Source: Catalinimonas alkaloidigena (GTDB lineage: Bacteria; Bacteroidota; Bacteroidia; Cytophagales; Flexibacteraceae). From it: a stretch of 64,000 nucleotides of DNA. The notes beneath the pieces are model-generated. The model was not told the DNA's origin. It was given only the letters and a program-made list of their open reading frames with translations, and ran no database searches. Location of the stretch: assembly GCF_900100765.1 (NCBI RefSeq), contig NZ_FNFO01000005.1:310001-374000 (forward strand). Direction: 5' to 3'. A program made the position numbers and the translations under genes. Each line of letters opens with the position of its first letter. The first letter of the stretch is position 1. Below are positions 44,581 through 54,027 of the stretch, piece after piece.

Positions 44581-45996
44581 ATGAGCACACAGCAACTGGA
44601 ACGGTCCATCGGCCTGCGCCTGGTGATCGTCATCGTGGTCGGGAACATCATCGGCTCGGGCGTGTACAAAAAAATCGCCCCGATGGCGGCCGAACTCCAC
44701 TCGTCGGGTTGGGTGCTGGTGTGCTGGCTGCTGGCGGGCATCATCAGCCTGTTCGGGGCGCTGAGCAACGCCGAAGTGGCGGGTTTGCTGGCCAACACGG
44801 GCGGCGAGTACTCGTATTACCAGCGGATTTACAACCGGTTTTTTGCGTTCATGTTCGGCTGGTCCCTGTTTGCGGTGATCCAGACGGCGGCCATTTCGTC
44901 GCTGGCCTACGTGTTTGCGCAGTCGCTGCACAGCATCGTCCCCCTGCCGCCGGTGCTGACCGCCTGGGCCGATGTGCACGTGGCCGGGTTGTTCTACCCC
45001 TTCGCCGATTTCAACGTCAAACTCACGGCCATTGTCCTGATCGTCGTCCTGACCCTGCTCAACAACCTGGGGCTGAAGGCCGGTACGGGGTTCGGAACGG
45101 CCATTCTGCTGCTGGTGTTCGCCGGGATTCTGCTCATCATCCTATTCGGCCTCAGCAGCCAGCTCGACCGGCTCAACACCATTTCGCTCGTGCCGCCCGC
45201 CGGTGAGCCCATCACCCTCAGTGCGATTTTCACGGCCATGATGTCGGCCTTCTGGGCCTACCAGGGCTGGGCTACGGTCGGATACATCGGAGGCGAAGTG
45301 CGCGACGCGCACCGGAACATTCCACGGGGCATCAGCATCGGGGTGTTGTTCATCATCGGCCTTTACCTGCTGGTCAACCTGACGTATCTGCTGCTGCTTT
45401 CCGTGCCGGAACTTATCGAAGTCCACCAGTTGGGCAACCGCATTGCGGCCATCGAAGCGATGCGCAGCCTGTGGGGCGATGCCGGGGCCGTGTTCATCTC
45501 GGTCCTGATTCTGATCAGCACGCTGGGCTGCACCAACGCCACCATCCTGGCCAGTTGCCGCACGTACTACGCCATGGCGCTGGAAGGGCGATTTTTCCGC
45601 AGCGTCGCCAGGCTCAACCGCTTTCATGTACCGGCCCGGTCGCTGCTGTTCCAGGCGGTGTGGGCCAGCCTGCTGGTACTGTCGGGCACGTTCGATCAAC
45701 TGACCGACATGATCATCTTTGCGGTCTTTATTTTTTACGGAGCCACCACCCTCGGCGTCTTTATCCTGCGCCGGACCCTGCCGGATGCCCCTCGTCCCTA
45801 CAAAGTGTGGGGCTATCCGGTCGTGCCGGGACTGGTGATCCTGTTCTGTGCAGGCCTGATTCTCAACACGTTTTTCTCGCATCCGCGCGAAGCCGTCATG
45901 GGACTGGTGCTGATCCTGACCGGCGTGCCCATGTACCTGTGGTTTACCCGCACGCGGCGCGCCACACCGGAACCCAGGCTGGAACAGGAGCGCTAA
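44581..45996 (+). CDS. APC-family amino acid permease
   Basis: 471 residues, about 12 membrane helices. The start ATG 44581 precedes the typical opening QQLERSIGLRLVIVIVVGNIIGSGVYK, whose GSGV loop binds substrate carboxyl groups in LeuT-fold carriers. Also seen: GGEYSYYQRIYNRFFAFMFGW and the FWAYQGWATVGYIGGEVRDAHRNIP region, characteristic of the LAT/YhdG branch of APC transporters. Probably imports or exchanges neutral amino acids across the inner membrane; specificity cannot be read. Followed by the methyltransferase gene, which has its own promoter box. Confidence 0.9.
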   Translation: MSTQQLERSIGLRLVIVIVVGNIIGSGVYKKIAPMAAELHSSGWVLVCWLLAGIISLFGALSNAEVAGLLANTGGEYSYYQRIYNRFFAFMFGWSLFAVIQTAAISSLAYVFAQSLHSIVPLPPVLTAWADVHVAGLFYPFADFNVKLTAIVLIVVLTLLNNLGLKAGTGFGTAILLLVFAGILLIILFGLSSQLDRLNTISLVPPAGEPITLSAIFTAMMSAFWAYQGWATVGYIGGEVRDAHRNIPRGISIGVLFIIGLYLLVNLTYLLLLSVPELIEVHQLGNRIAAIEAMRSLWGDAGAVFISVLILISTLGCTNATILASCRTYYAMALEGRFFRSVARLNRFHVPARSLLFQAVWASLLVLSGTFDQLTDMIIFAVFIFYGATTLGVFILRRTLPDAPRPYKVWGYPVVPGLVILFCAGLILNTFFSHPREAVMGLVLILTGVPMYLWFTRTRRATPEPRLEQER

Positions 45997-46007
45997 CCGA
46001 CGCGGTG

Positions 46008-46035
46008 TTGGCTTTCGCCGAAACAACTACCTTTG
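46008..46035 (+). promoter_or_regulatory. Promoter of the O-methyltransferase gene
   Basis: TTG at 46008-46010 and TACCTTTG at 46028-46035 with a 17-base spacer match the Bacteroidota consensus. The ATG at 46040 follows the -7 box by only four bases, so the mRNA should be leaderless or nearly so. Confidence 0.6.
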
Positions 46036-46039
46036 CCCC

Positions 46040-46687
46040 ATGACGTTAGACATTCTCCCTGCCGCCCTGAGCGCCTACGCCGAAGCACACACCTCGCCGG
46101 AAAGTGACCTGTTGCGTCGCCTTAACCGCGACACCAACGCCAACGTGCTGCGCCCCAACATGCTGTCGGGCCATTTGCAGGGGCGTATGCTTGCGCTGTT
46201 TTCTCACCTGCTGCGGCCCCGGCGCATCCTCGAAATCGGAACCTACACCGGGTACTCAGCGCTCTGTCTGGCCGAAGGATTAACGGACGACGGCAAGCTG
46301 ATCACCCTCGACATCAACGAGGAACTGGAAAAGCGCGTCCGCCACTGGTTTGCACAATCCGACCTGGCCGCGAAAATCGACTACCGGATCGGCAATGCGG
46401 CGGACATCATCCCTACCCTCGACGAAACGTTCGACCTTGTGTTCATCGACGCCGACAAAGCCGGATACGCGCAGTACTTCGACCTGACGGTCGACCGCGT
46501 GCGGCCGGGCGGCCTGCTGATTGCCGACAACGTGCTCTGGAAAGGCAAGGTGACCCAACCCGAACTGAAAGACAAGGCGCTGCACACCATGATGGCTTTT
46601 AACCAGAAAGTACACGACGATCCGCGGGTCGAGAACGTGCTGTTTCCGGTGCGCGACGGCCTGATGGTGATGCGAAAATTGGCGTAA
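46040..46687 (+). CDS. Class I SAM-dependent O-methyltransferase
   Basis: 215 residues, resembling the caffeoyl-CoA/catechol O-methyltransferase (methyltransf_3) family. SAM-binding motif ILEIGTYTGYSALCLAEGL, the acidic LITLDINEEL, metal-site segment FDLVFIDADKAGYAQYFDL, and GGLLIADNVLWKGKVT. These enzymes methylate a hydroxyl of a catechol-like small molecule using a divalent metal. Cytosolic. In Bacteroidota single copies are frequent, and the natural substrate is usually unknown. Confidence 0.92.
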   Translation: MTLDILPAALSAYAEAHTSPESDLLRRLNRDTNANVLRPNMLSGHLQGRMLALFSHLLRPRRILEIGTYTGYSALCLAEGLTDDGKLITLDINEELEKRVRHWFAQSDLAAKIDYRIGNAADIIPTLDETFDLVFIDADKAGYAQYFDLTVDRVRPGGLLIADNVLWKGKVTQPELKDKALHTMMAFNQKVHDDPRVENVLFPVRDGLMVMRKLA

Positions 46688-46824
46688 TGCCCGGCGCCGG
46701 GCAATTTCCGGGCAGAAGCTGCGTTTTTCCGAAAAAAATCAGACATTACATTACCCACCCGGTGCTGCCAACCGAACCTGTTCGATTCGCAGAAGACCTA
46801 ACCATTCGCGTAAATCCCCCTGGC

Positions 46825-48849
46825 ATGACACGTCCCTTCCTCTCTGGTCTGCTTACGCTGCTTTGCTGTTGTTCGCTGTGGGCCCAATCCGTCGAAGTCG
46901 ACGTTCCCACGCACCTGCAATTTGCCGACCTGGAGCTCACGCTGACGACTTCCGCACGGCGGAAAATCAAGGCCGATGCCGAAGCACTGCGCCGTAGTCC
47001 CAAATTTTTTCAGATCAAAGTCGACCGGGCCGATGCGTATTTCCCCATCATCGACCGGATTTTTGCGGAAGAAGGCATCCCGGCCGATTTTCGGTATCTG
47101 GTGTTGCAGGAAAGCGGCCTGATTTCCGACGCCGTGTCGTCGTCGAAGGCGGTGGGGTACTGGCAGTTCAAAGAAGCCTCGGCCACAGAAGTCGGGATGC
47201 GCGTGGACCGCCACGTCGACGAACGCAAGAACATCGTCTCGTCCACGCTGGGCGCGGCACGTTACCTGAAACGCAACAACGCGGCGCTGAACAACTGGCT
47301 TACCACGCTGCTGTCCTACAACATGGGGCTGGGCGGTGCCCGGAAAGTAAGCTCCTCGCGCGATGTCGGGGCGCGGCGCGTAACCATTGATGGCAACACC
47401 CACTGGTACATTCTGAAATTTCTGTCCCACAAACTGGCGTTCGAAGACGCCATCGGTCAGAACCAGACGCCCCCGCTCCGCATTGTGGAGTACCCGAACG
47501 CGCAGGGGAAAACCCTGAAGGAAATCGCCGAGGAAACAAACCTGAATTACGACGAGGTAGTTGCCTACAACAAGTGGCTTAACACCCACCGCGTGCCGGA
47601 CGACGGCCAGTACGTCGTGGCCCTGCCCGTGCCCGGCGAGGCCGCTGCCCCAGTCATCGCCCAGGCCGAACCACCCGTGCCATCGACCAGCGAGCCCCCT
47701 CCGGCCGAGGCGGAAACCGACCTGAAACCGTGGGGCTTTAGCGGCCGACGCGAACCCTCCGAACCGGAATTTTATGCCCTGAACGGACGCAAGGCCATCA
47801 AAGCCCGGGGCAACGACAACGTCGCGACGCTGGCCATGCACGCCAAAATCAGTCGGCAGAAATTTATGGCGTACAACGACCTGCGGGCGAAGGACAAGGT
47901 GCAGGCGGGGCATTTGTACTACCTCAAGAAGAAATGGAAACGCGCCAAAACGCCGACGCACGTCGTAAAGGCGGGCGAAACCCTTTGGAGCATTTCCCAG
48001 AAGCATGGCGTACGGCTGGACGCGCTGATGGAAAAAAACCGCGTAAAAAACGGTTACCTGCCCATCCAACCCGGCACGATCATTTCGCTCCGGAAAAAGC
48101 GGAAGAAGAAAGACCCGCCGGTGAAACTACTCCCGGCCAGTGCAGCCCAGCCCACCACGCCGGTGGCAGAAACTCAACCGACCACGCGCCCCGCCACCGC
48201 TGCGACCTCCGAAGTACGACCGACGGCCCCGCCAACGACCGAAAAAAACCAGTCGGGTGCAGTTTCGGTAACGACCAAGTCCGCGACATCCACACCGGAG
48301 CACCCGGACGAGCACCCTCGTACCGCAGAAAAGGCAACGACCTCGCCGCCGGAAACCGCCACCCCCACCTCACCATCGCCTTCGGTCGAGGAAGGAACCA
48401 TGGTGGTCCGCACTGATCCAAAACCTCCTGTGGAGGCCGAAACCCAGACTACCCCCACACCACCCCCTGCAACAGAAGCTTCGTCGGTGGCCTGGACCGA
48501 GCATGTGGTCGAGAAAGGAGAATCCCTCTACAGCATTTCCCGGAAATACGCCGCCACCATCGACGACCTGATGGCGTGGAACCAACTGGCCTCCAACAAT
48601 TTATCTATCGGGCAAACGCTGCGCATCCGCACCGAGACGGTGCCCGACGACACCCGCACCGAAGCCTCTGCCGTTCAGCCCAATGCTCCTGCGGAAAGCG
48701 TGCAGATTCACGAGGTACAGACCGGCGATACGCTGTGGGGCGTGGCACGTGCCTACGGCGTAACGGTGGCGCAACTCAAAAGCTGGAACCACAAAACCGA
48801 CGGGGCGCTCACCATCGGCGAGAAGCTCGTCATCCGTCGAGAAAAGTAG
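46825..48849 (+). CDS. MltD-like lytic transglycosylase with multiple LysM domains
   Basis: 674 residues from the ATG at 46825, giving the signal LSGLLTLLCCCSLWAQ. Residues about 65-215 are a family 1 lytic transglycosylase (SLT) domain: catalytic Glu96 in VLQESGL, then SSSKAVGYWQFKEASATEVGM and LLSYNMGLGGARK. Downstream I count two degenerate and three good LysM repeats: THVVKAGETLWSISQKHGV, TEHVVEKGESLYSISRKYA and IHEVQTGDTLWGVARAYGV, joined by Thr/Pro-rich linkers. It should bind glycan strands and cleave MurNAc-GlcNAc bonds with anhydro-product formation in the periplasm. The open frame extends further upstream into the methyltransferase gene, but the signal peptide fixes the start. Confidence 0.93.
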   Translation: MTRPFLSGLLTLLCCCSLWAQSVEVDVPTHLQFADLELTLTTSARRKIKADAEALRRSPKFFQIKVDRADAYFPIIDRIFAEEGIPADFRYLVLQESGLISDAVSSSKAVGYWQFKEASATEVGMRVDRHVDERKNIVSSTLGAARYLKRNNAALNNWLTTLLSYNMGLGGARKVSSSRDVGARRVTIDGNTHWYILKFLSHKLAFEDAIGQNQTPPLRIVEYPNAQGKTLKEIAEETNLNYDEVVAYNKWLNTHRVPDDGQYVVALPVPGEAAAPVIAQAEPPVPSTSEPPPAEAETDLKPWGFSGRREPSEPEFYALNGRKAIKARGNDNVATLAMHAKISRQKFMAYNDLRAKDKVQAGHLYYLKKKWKRAKTPTHVVKAGETLWSISQKHGVRLDALMEKNRVKNGYLPIQPGTIISLRKKRKKKDPPVKLLPASAAQPTTPVAETQPTTRPATAATSEVRPTAPPTTEKNQSGAVSVTTKSATSTPEHPDEHPRTAEKATTSPPETATPTSPSPSVEEGTMVVRTDPKPPVEAETQTTPTPPPATEASSVAWTEHVVEKGESLYSISRKYAATIDDLMAWNQLASNNLSIGQTLRIRTETVPDDTRTEASAVQPNAPAESVQIHEVQTGDTLWGVARAYGVTVAQLKSWNHKTDGALTIGEKLVIRREK

Positions 48850-48946
48850 CGTGAAACTAAACTTTCGCGAATCGGATTAAGTATAAGAAGAACGGCCCCC
48901 AAAGGGGGTTCTCGCTATCATAACTCCACTTAACCTATCTAATACA

Positions 48947-49390
48947 GTGAACTCACATTTTTTCCGCAAGGCACAACGACAGGCCAAAAAATTGATAAAC
49001 GATCCGGAAAAGCTGGACAACTTCATCGATTACATGGACGTCAAAATCAAGGAACTTCGCAAAGAAGAGACCGTCAAAGAGATCATCAATTACGTGAAGA
49101 CGTTCGGTCGGCTGGTCGGTGCATACCGCTCGGGTCGCTACCGCGAGATTTCCCAAACCAAAATCATTCTGGTGCTGGGCGCGCTTGTCTATTTCGTTTC
49201 GCCGATGGATCTGGTTCCCGATTTCATTCCGGTATTTGGTCTGCTCGACGACCTCGGCGTGCTGGTCTGGGTGTTCAACACCGTGAAACACGAAATCGAG
49301 AAATTCCAAGCCTGGGAAGGGGTCTACGCTGACTTTGAAGAGATTACCGATACGCCTAAAAATATGCCGACGAAAGTAAGAGCGAAGTAA
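48947..49390 (+). CDS. YkvA/DUF1232-family membrane protein
   Basis: 147 residues starting at GTG 48947. N-terminal 65 residues are charged and helical (KLINDPEKLDNFIDYMD). Then comes the DUF1232 signature ILVLGALVYFVSPMDLVPDFIPVFGLLDDLGVLVW, one hydrophobic stretch with the conserved P-D-LVPD-P core and DD pair. Function unknown; probably inner membrane-associated. Preceded by a GC-rich hairpin (AGAAC..CCCCC AAA GGGGG..TTCT, 48889-48912) that lacks a T-run. Eight bases before the next gene, so likely co-transcribed with it. Confidence 0.9.
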   Translation: MNSHFFRKAQRQAKKLINDPEKLDNFIDYMDVKIKELRKEETVKEIINYVKTFGRLVGAYRSGRYREISQTKIILVLGALVYFVSPMDLVPDFIPVFGLLDDLGVLVWVFNTVKHEIEKFQAWEGVYADFEEITDTPKNMPTKVRAK

Positions 49391-49397
49391 GCCTCGC

Positions 49398-50207
49398 ATG
49401 CGCACGGCCTTCTTTCTTTTCGTTGTACTTCTGCTAACGCTCCTCACGCAGGTGGGGGGCGTTTTCCTTTTGATGTGCTGGCCTCTGCTGCGCTGGGTGA
49501 AGCAACGCCTCGCGCGCGGTCAGCGTCTTGCTCAGGTGAGTCTTTTTCTGGCTTTTTACCTCCTCAGCACCTTTACCTGGCTTCCGTGGCTGGCGGCGGC
49601 GTTCGGGCGCGTGCCGTTACCCGTCCACACGTCGGCCCTCCGCCCGTTGTCGCTGCTTACCTGTGTGCTCAACCGCCACTACGTCCACCCCGCCCTGCGC
49701 ACGGAGATGGAAACGGTGGCGGCGCAGTTCGCCCAGCAACATCCCGGCAGTGTGGTCAGCTACCTTGATGCGGGTTTTCCGTTTCTGTCAGGCTTTCCGT
49801 TGCTGCCACACCTCAGCCACGACGACGGCCGGAAGCTCGATCTCGCCTTTTTTTACCAGGATGCGGCAGGCACGCCGGTCAACGGCATCGCGTTGACCCC
49901 GCTGGCCTACGGCGGCTACGAGCAACCCCGCCCCGGCGAAATCCACACGGCCGCCCGCTGCCGGGCGCAGGGGTATTGGCAGTACGGCCTTCTGGGGTCG
50001 CTGTTCCCGCAAACCCACTCACTTCAGTTCGATGAGTCGCGCACCGAGGCGCTGATCCGCCTGCTGGCGCAACAGCCGCAAACGGAAAAAATCTTTCTGG
50101 AGCCCCATCTGGTCACGCGCCTGCAACTCGAACAAATTTCTGCACTTCGCTTCCACGGATGCCGAGCCGTACGTCACGACGATCACATCCACTGGCAAAT
50201 TCGCTGA
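49398..50207 (+). CDS. Membrane protein with LAS-type (MepA/M15-like) metallopeptidase signature
   Basis: 269 residues. Two membrane helices at the N-terminus (about 5-30 and 45-70), then a periplasmic domain. Within it LSHDDGRKLDLAF has His141 and Asp148 in the H-x6-D arrangement, and the extreme C-terminus HDDHIHWQIR has His263-x-His265, together the zinc-ligand pattern of LAS peptidases (MepA, VanX, D-Ala-D-Ala carboxypeptidases); MepA itself carries similar SH..G.D and DDH.H motifs. IFLEPHLVTRL precedes it. If active it would cut peptidoglycan peptide bonds. I infer this from motifs only; overall length and membrane helices differ from MepA. Follows the DUF1232 gene by eight bases. Confidence 0.6.
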   Translation: MRTAFFLFVVLLLTLLTQVGGVFLLMCWPLLRWVKQRLARGQRLAQVSLFLAFYLLSTFTWLPWLAAAFGRVPLPVHTSALRPLSLLTCVLNRHYVHPALRTEMETVAAQFAQQHPGSVVSYLDAGFPFLSGFPLLPHLSHDDGRKLDLAFFYQDAAGTPVNGIALTPLAYGGYEQPRPGEIHTAARCRAQGYWQYGLLGSLFPQTHSLQFDESRTEALIRLLAQQPQTEKIFLEPHLVTRLQLEQISALRFHGCRAVRHDDHIHWQIR

Positions 50208-50331
50208 CTAGCAAGCGGTTACCAAAAATATACGCAAGGCTCTATTCCTTACGTTCCCCTGGGGTGAAGTCGGCATTTTCGAGAACCTACTCATCAGAAT
50301 TTTCTATTTTCGCAGCCATAACTAGTTTACG

Positions 50332-53300
50332 ATGCGGGAATTTCAAAAGCTGAATAACCTTACGGGCTGGGCCGTTTTTGCGGTGGCCACGCTCGTCTAC
50401 CTCCTGACCATTGAACCTACCGCCAGTTTCTGGGACTGCGGCGAGTTCATTGCCTGTTCGTACAAACTGCAGGTACCTCACCCGCCGGGAGCACCGTTCT
50501 TCCTGCTGGTGGGCCGACTTTTCTCCTTGTTTGCCTTCGGCGACGTTACCAAAGTGGCCTTCTGGGTGAACGTGGTATCGGCCCTGTCGAGCAGCTTCAC
50601 CATCCTGTTTCTGTTCTGGACCATTACGCTGCTGGCCCGCAAAGTGGTGCTGATGCCGCAGGTAAGCGGTACGCCACTCAAAACCAATCCGGCCGCCGTC
50701 TCTGACGAAAACATGACTACCGGCCAGAAAATTGCCGTGCTGGGCAGCGGTGTAGTAGGCGCACTGGCCTGCACCTTCTCCGATTCGTTCTGGTTTTCGG
50801 CGGTAGAGGCAGAAGTGTACGCCATGTCGTCGCTGTTTACGGCGATGGTGTTCTGGGCCATTCTGAAGTGGGAAAACGTGGCAGACCACCCCGATTCGGA
50901 CCGGTGGCTGATCCTGATTGCTTACCTGATGGGCTTGTCGATCGGCGTTCACCTGCTGAACCTGGTGACGATTCCGGCGCTGGCGTTTGTGTACTACTTC
51001 CGCAAGTACCACGGCCAAGTGACCACGGGGGGCGTCATCGTGACCTTGGGCATTTCGGCCCTGATCCTCGGCATCATCCTGGTCGGCGTCATCCCCGGCC
51101 TGCCGTCGGTGGCGGGCAGCTTCGAAATCTTCTTTGTGAACTCCATCGGCCTGCCGTTCGGCTCGGGCATTATCTTCTTTGTGCTGCTGTTCATCGGGGC
51201 GCTGGTTTATGGCATTTTCTACTCGATTCAAAAGAAAAAGCACCTGCTCAACACCGCGCTGCTGTCGCTGGTGTTCATCCTGATCGGCTACGCCTCGTAC
51301 GGCATCATCGTCGTTCGTTCCAACTACAACCCGCCGATCGACGAAAACGACCCCGAAAACATCATCTCGTTCGTATCGTACCTCAAGCGCGAGCAGTACG
51401 GCGACCGTCCGCTGTTGTACGGTCCGCAGTTCACGGCCAAGCTGGAAGATCAGGTGGCGGGTGCACCGCTCTACCGCAAGGCCGAAAACGAGTACGTGAT
51501 TTACGATTACAAGACAGAAAACAAGTTTGATAAGTCGCACTACTCGCTGCTGCCGCGGATTTACAGCAACCGCCCCGACCACGTGGAAGCGTACAAGCAG
51601 TGGGTGAACCTGCCGCCCAACGACGGACGACCTTCGTTCGGAAGCAACCTGGCGTTCCTGTTCAAATACCAGATCGGGTTTATGTACTGGCGCTATTTCA
51701 TGTGGAATTTCGCCGGCCGGGAAAGCGACATCCAGAATGCCGGGTGGCTGCTGCCGTGGGATTCGGCGAAAAATCTGCCTGACGTCCTGAAGCACAACAA
51801 AGCCCGCAACCAGTTCTACCTCCTGCCGCTGCTGCTGGGTGTGCTGGGGCTGGTGTTCCAGATCAACCGCCGGGGGCGCGACGCGTTCATCGTCGGGCTG
51901 CTCTTCTTCTTTACGGGCATCGCCATTGTGCTGTACCTCAACCAGCCGCCGGTCGAGCCGCGCGAGCGGGACTACACCTTTGCGGGTTCGTTCTATGCCT
52001 TCTGCATCTGGATCGGGCTGGGCGTGCTGGCCGTGTGGGATTACCTGGGCAAGGTGCTGAAGGGCGACGTGCCCCGCGCCGCCGCTGCACTGGCGATTTG
52101 CGCCGTGGTGCCGTTGCTGATGGGCTTTGTGGGCTGGGACGACCACGACCGTTCGAACCGCTACCACTCGGTCGATTCGGCCAAGAACCTGCTCAACTCC
52201 TGCGCGCCAAACGCCATTCTGTTCACCGGGGGGGATAACGACACGTTCCCGCTCTGGTACGTGCAGGAAGTGGAAGGTTTCCGGACCGACGTACGGGTGT
52301 GTAACCTGAGCCTGCTCAACACCGACTGGTACATCAAGCAGATGAAAATGCAGGCCTACGATTCCGATCCGCTGCCCATTTCGCTCGATTTCGACGAATT
52401 TATTCAGGGAAAAAACGATTACCTGCCCTTTGTGGAGAACCCGCGGGTACCGCAAAGCGGCCTGAACCTGCAACAGTACATCAAGCTGGTGAAGGAAGAC
52501 AATCCCGCCATCATGGTCCGGTCAACGCGCGGCGAGCAGATTTCGACGCTGCCCTCGAAGCGGTTCACGTTGCCCATCGATGTCGAGAAAGTAAAATCGC
52601 TCGGCTTCCTGAACGCCTCGGAAACCAATCGCCTGGAAGACCGCATGTCGTGGACGTTCGACCGGGGTGCGCTGGAGAAAAAAGACCTGATCATCCTCGA
52701 CATGATCGCCACCAGCAACTGGGAACGCCCGATCTACTTCTCGTCGACTTTGTCGCCATCCAACTACCTGAACCTCCGCGAGTTCATGCGCGTGGAAGGC
52801 CTGGCCTATCGCCTGACGCCCGTACGCACGCAGGGCGCTTCGGACGGGGAAGTGGACACAGACCTCATGTACACGAACATGATGGAAAACTTCTTCTACC
52901 GTGAGCTGGCCGACTCTTCAGTGTACTATGATGAAAACTACCAGCGGTTCATTCTGAATCTGCGCGGGTCGTTCTTCCGCCTGGCATCGCAGTTGTTCGC
53001 CGAAAACAAGAAAGACAAAGCCAAAGAGGCCATCAACTTCTGCCTGAACACGATGCCCGACAGTTCGTTTCCGTACGATTTCTACATCCCGCAGTTCATC
53101 CCGCTGATGATTCAACTGGGTGAAGAAGAGCGGGCCATGCAGATTGCGGAACAGATCGGTAACCGGGCGCAAAAAGAGCTGGCGTACTATACGCAGTACA
53201 AACCCAACATGGACCGGGAAATCCGGTACCAGCTGTACATGCTGAGCCAACTGGCCCGGGGACTGCAAAGCCAGGGCAAGGCCGAAGAGGCACAGAAGTA

Positions 53301-53334
53301 CAACCAGTTGCTGCAGCAATACGGTCGCTTCTGA
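50332..53334 (+). CDS. DUF2723-family GT-C-type membrane glycosyltransferase (TMEM260-like)
   Basis: 1000 residues. The N-terminal half is a multi-pass membrane region starting with LNNLTGWAVFAVATLVYLLTIEPTASFWDCGEFIACSY, the DUF2723 hallmark, whose WDCGEF acidic pair in the first periplasmic loop resembles the catalytic loop of GT-C mannosyltransferases. HPPGAPFFLLVGR and FWFSAVEAEVYA follow. A large soluble periplasmic domain (about 600-1000) contains LFTGGDNDTFPLWYVQ and ends in a TPR-like helical part. The eukaryotic relative TMEM260 is a protein O-mannosyltransferase, so a role in protein or envelope glycosylation is reasonable. Followed by a strong terminator. Confidence 0.9.
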   Translation: MREFQKLNNLTGWAVFAVATLVYLLTIEPTASFWDCGEFIACSYKLQVPHPPGAPFFLLVGRLFSLFAFGDVTKVAFWVNVVSALSSSFTILFLFWTITLLARKVVLMPQVSGTPLKTNPAAVSDENMTTGQKIAVLGSGVVGALACTFSDSFWFSAVEAEVYAMSSLFTAMVFWAILKWENVADHPDSDRWLILIAYLMGLSIGVHLLNLVTIPALAFVYYFRKYHGQVTTGGVIVTLGISALILGIILVGVIPGLPSVAGSFEIFFVNSIGLPFGSGIIFFVLLFIGALVYGIFYSIQKKKHLLNTALLSLVFILIGYASYGIIVVRSNYNPPIDENDPENIISFVSYLKREQYGDRPLLYGPQFTAKLEDQVAGAPLYRKAENEYVIYDYKTENKFDKSHYSLLPRIYSNRPDHVEAYKQWVNLPPNDGRPSFGSNLAFLFKYQIGFMYWRYFMWNFAGRESDIQNAGWLLPWDSAKNLPDVLKHNKARNQFYLLPLLLGVLGLVFQINRRGRDAFIVGLLFFFTGIAIVLYLNQPPVEPRERDYTFAGSFYAFCIWIGLGVLAVWDYLGKVLKGDVPRAAAALAICAVVPLLMGFVGWDDHDRSNRYHSVDSAKNLLNSCAPNAILFTGGDNDTFPLWYVQEVEGFRTDVRVCNLSLLNTDWYIKQMKMQAYDSDPLPISLDFDEFIQGKNDYLPFVENPRVPQSGLNLQQYIKLVKEDNPAIMVRSTRGEQISTLPSKRFTLPIDVEKVKSLGFLNASETNRLEDRMSWTFDRGALEKKDLIILDMIATSNWERPIYFSSTLSPSNYLNLREFMRVEGLAYRLTPVRTQGASDGEVDTDLMYTNMMENFFYRELADSSVYYDENYQRFILNLRGSFFRLASQLFAENKKDKAKEAINFCLNTMPDSSFPYDFYIPQFIPLMIQLGEEERAMQIAEQIGNRAQKELAYYTQYKPNMDREIRYQLYMLSQLARGLQSQGKAEEAQKYNQLLQQYGRF

Positions 53335-53358
53335 TCCGTTACTCAAAAAAATTGATGG

Positions 53359-53388
53359 AAAGAGGCGAAAATTCGCCTCTTTTTTTGT
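53359..53388 (+). terminator. Rho-independent terminator after the DUF2723 gene
   Basis: Stem AAAGAGGCGAA/TTCGCCTCTTT with a two- or three-base loop continuing into a run of T, about 25 bases after the stop at 53334 and directly before the Nudix gene. Confidence 0.85.
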
Positions 53389-53397
53389 TAGGAGCCT

Positions 53398-54027
53398 ATG
53401 GATTTACAACAGCTTCAGGCACGCCTCACGCAGGAGCTTCCGGGCGAACAAGCCCACCGGCGCATGGCCAGCAGTTTGCGTACCGGCGGCCGGTTCACAT
53501 GGCAACCCAACGACCAAACGCGTGAAAGTGCCGTGCTGATTGCGCTTTACCCACACCACGGGGAAATCATGCTGCCGTTGATTCAGCGCCCTACCTACGC
53601 GGGGGTGCACAGCGCGCAGGTGGCCCTGCCCGGAGGCCGACGCGAGGCGGTCGATGAGACGCTTTTCGCCACCGCCCTGCGCGAGGCCCGCGAAGAAGTG
53701 GGCATCCACACCGACGCAGTGCAGGTGCTCGGCAGCCTCTCCCACCTGTTTGTCGGGGCCAGCAATCACCTGGTGCTGCCGGTTGTGGGCCTTCTGGCCG
53801 AACGTCCGGCTTTCCTGCCCGATCCCACGGAAGTAGACGAAGTGCTGGAAGTCGCGGTGACCACGTTGCGCGATCCGTCCACGCAAAAAGAGACCGATCT
53901 GCACGTGCGGGGCACCGACCTGCGAGCTCCTTACTTCGACGTGCAGGGGCGGATCGTCTGGGGGGCTACGGCCATGATCCTGAGCGAATTTCTCTGGGTA
54001 TGGGAAGAGGCGCTCGACCTTCGGTAG
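53398..54027 (+). CDS. Nudix hydrolase, CoA pyrophosphatase-like
   Basis: 209 residues. The Nudix box at about 79-103 (GGRREAVDETLFATALREAREEVG) contains the catalytic REAREEVG; Asp stands where many families have Glu, as in the NudL/CoA-diphosphatase branch. The preceding PLIQRPTYAGVHSAQVALPGG is also typical of that branch (the UPF0035 motif). It would hydrolyse CoA or similar nucleoside diphosphate compounds in the cytosol. Single gene after a terminator. Confidence 0.9.
   Translation: MDLQQLQARLTQELPGEQAHRRMASSLRTGGRFTWQPNDQTRESAVLIALYPHHGEIMLPLIQRPTYAGVHSAQVALPGGRREAVDETLFATALREAREEVGIHTDAVQVLGSLSHLFVGASNHLVLPVVGLLAERPAFLPDPTEVDEVLEVAVTTLRDPSTQKETDLHVRGTDLRAPYFDVQGRIVWGATAMILSEFLWVWEEALDLR

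Noticed and set aside
46687-46824. N-terminal extension of the lytic transglycosylase frame
   Set aside because: It would place 46 residues before a good signal peptide; the ATG at 46825 starts the signal directly.
48889-48912. GC-rich hairpin after the lytic transglycosylase gene as terminator
   Set aside because: Stem is interrupted by a two-base bulge and no T-run follows; kept only as a remark under the DUF1232 gene.
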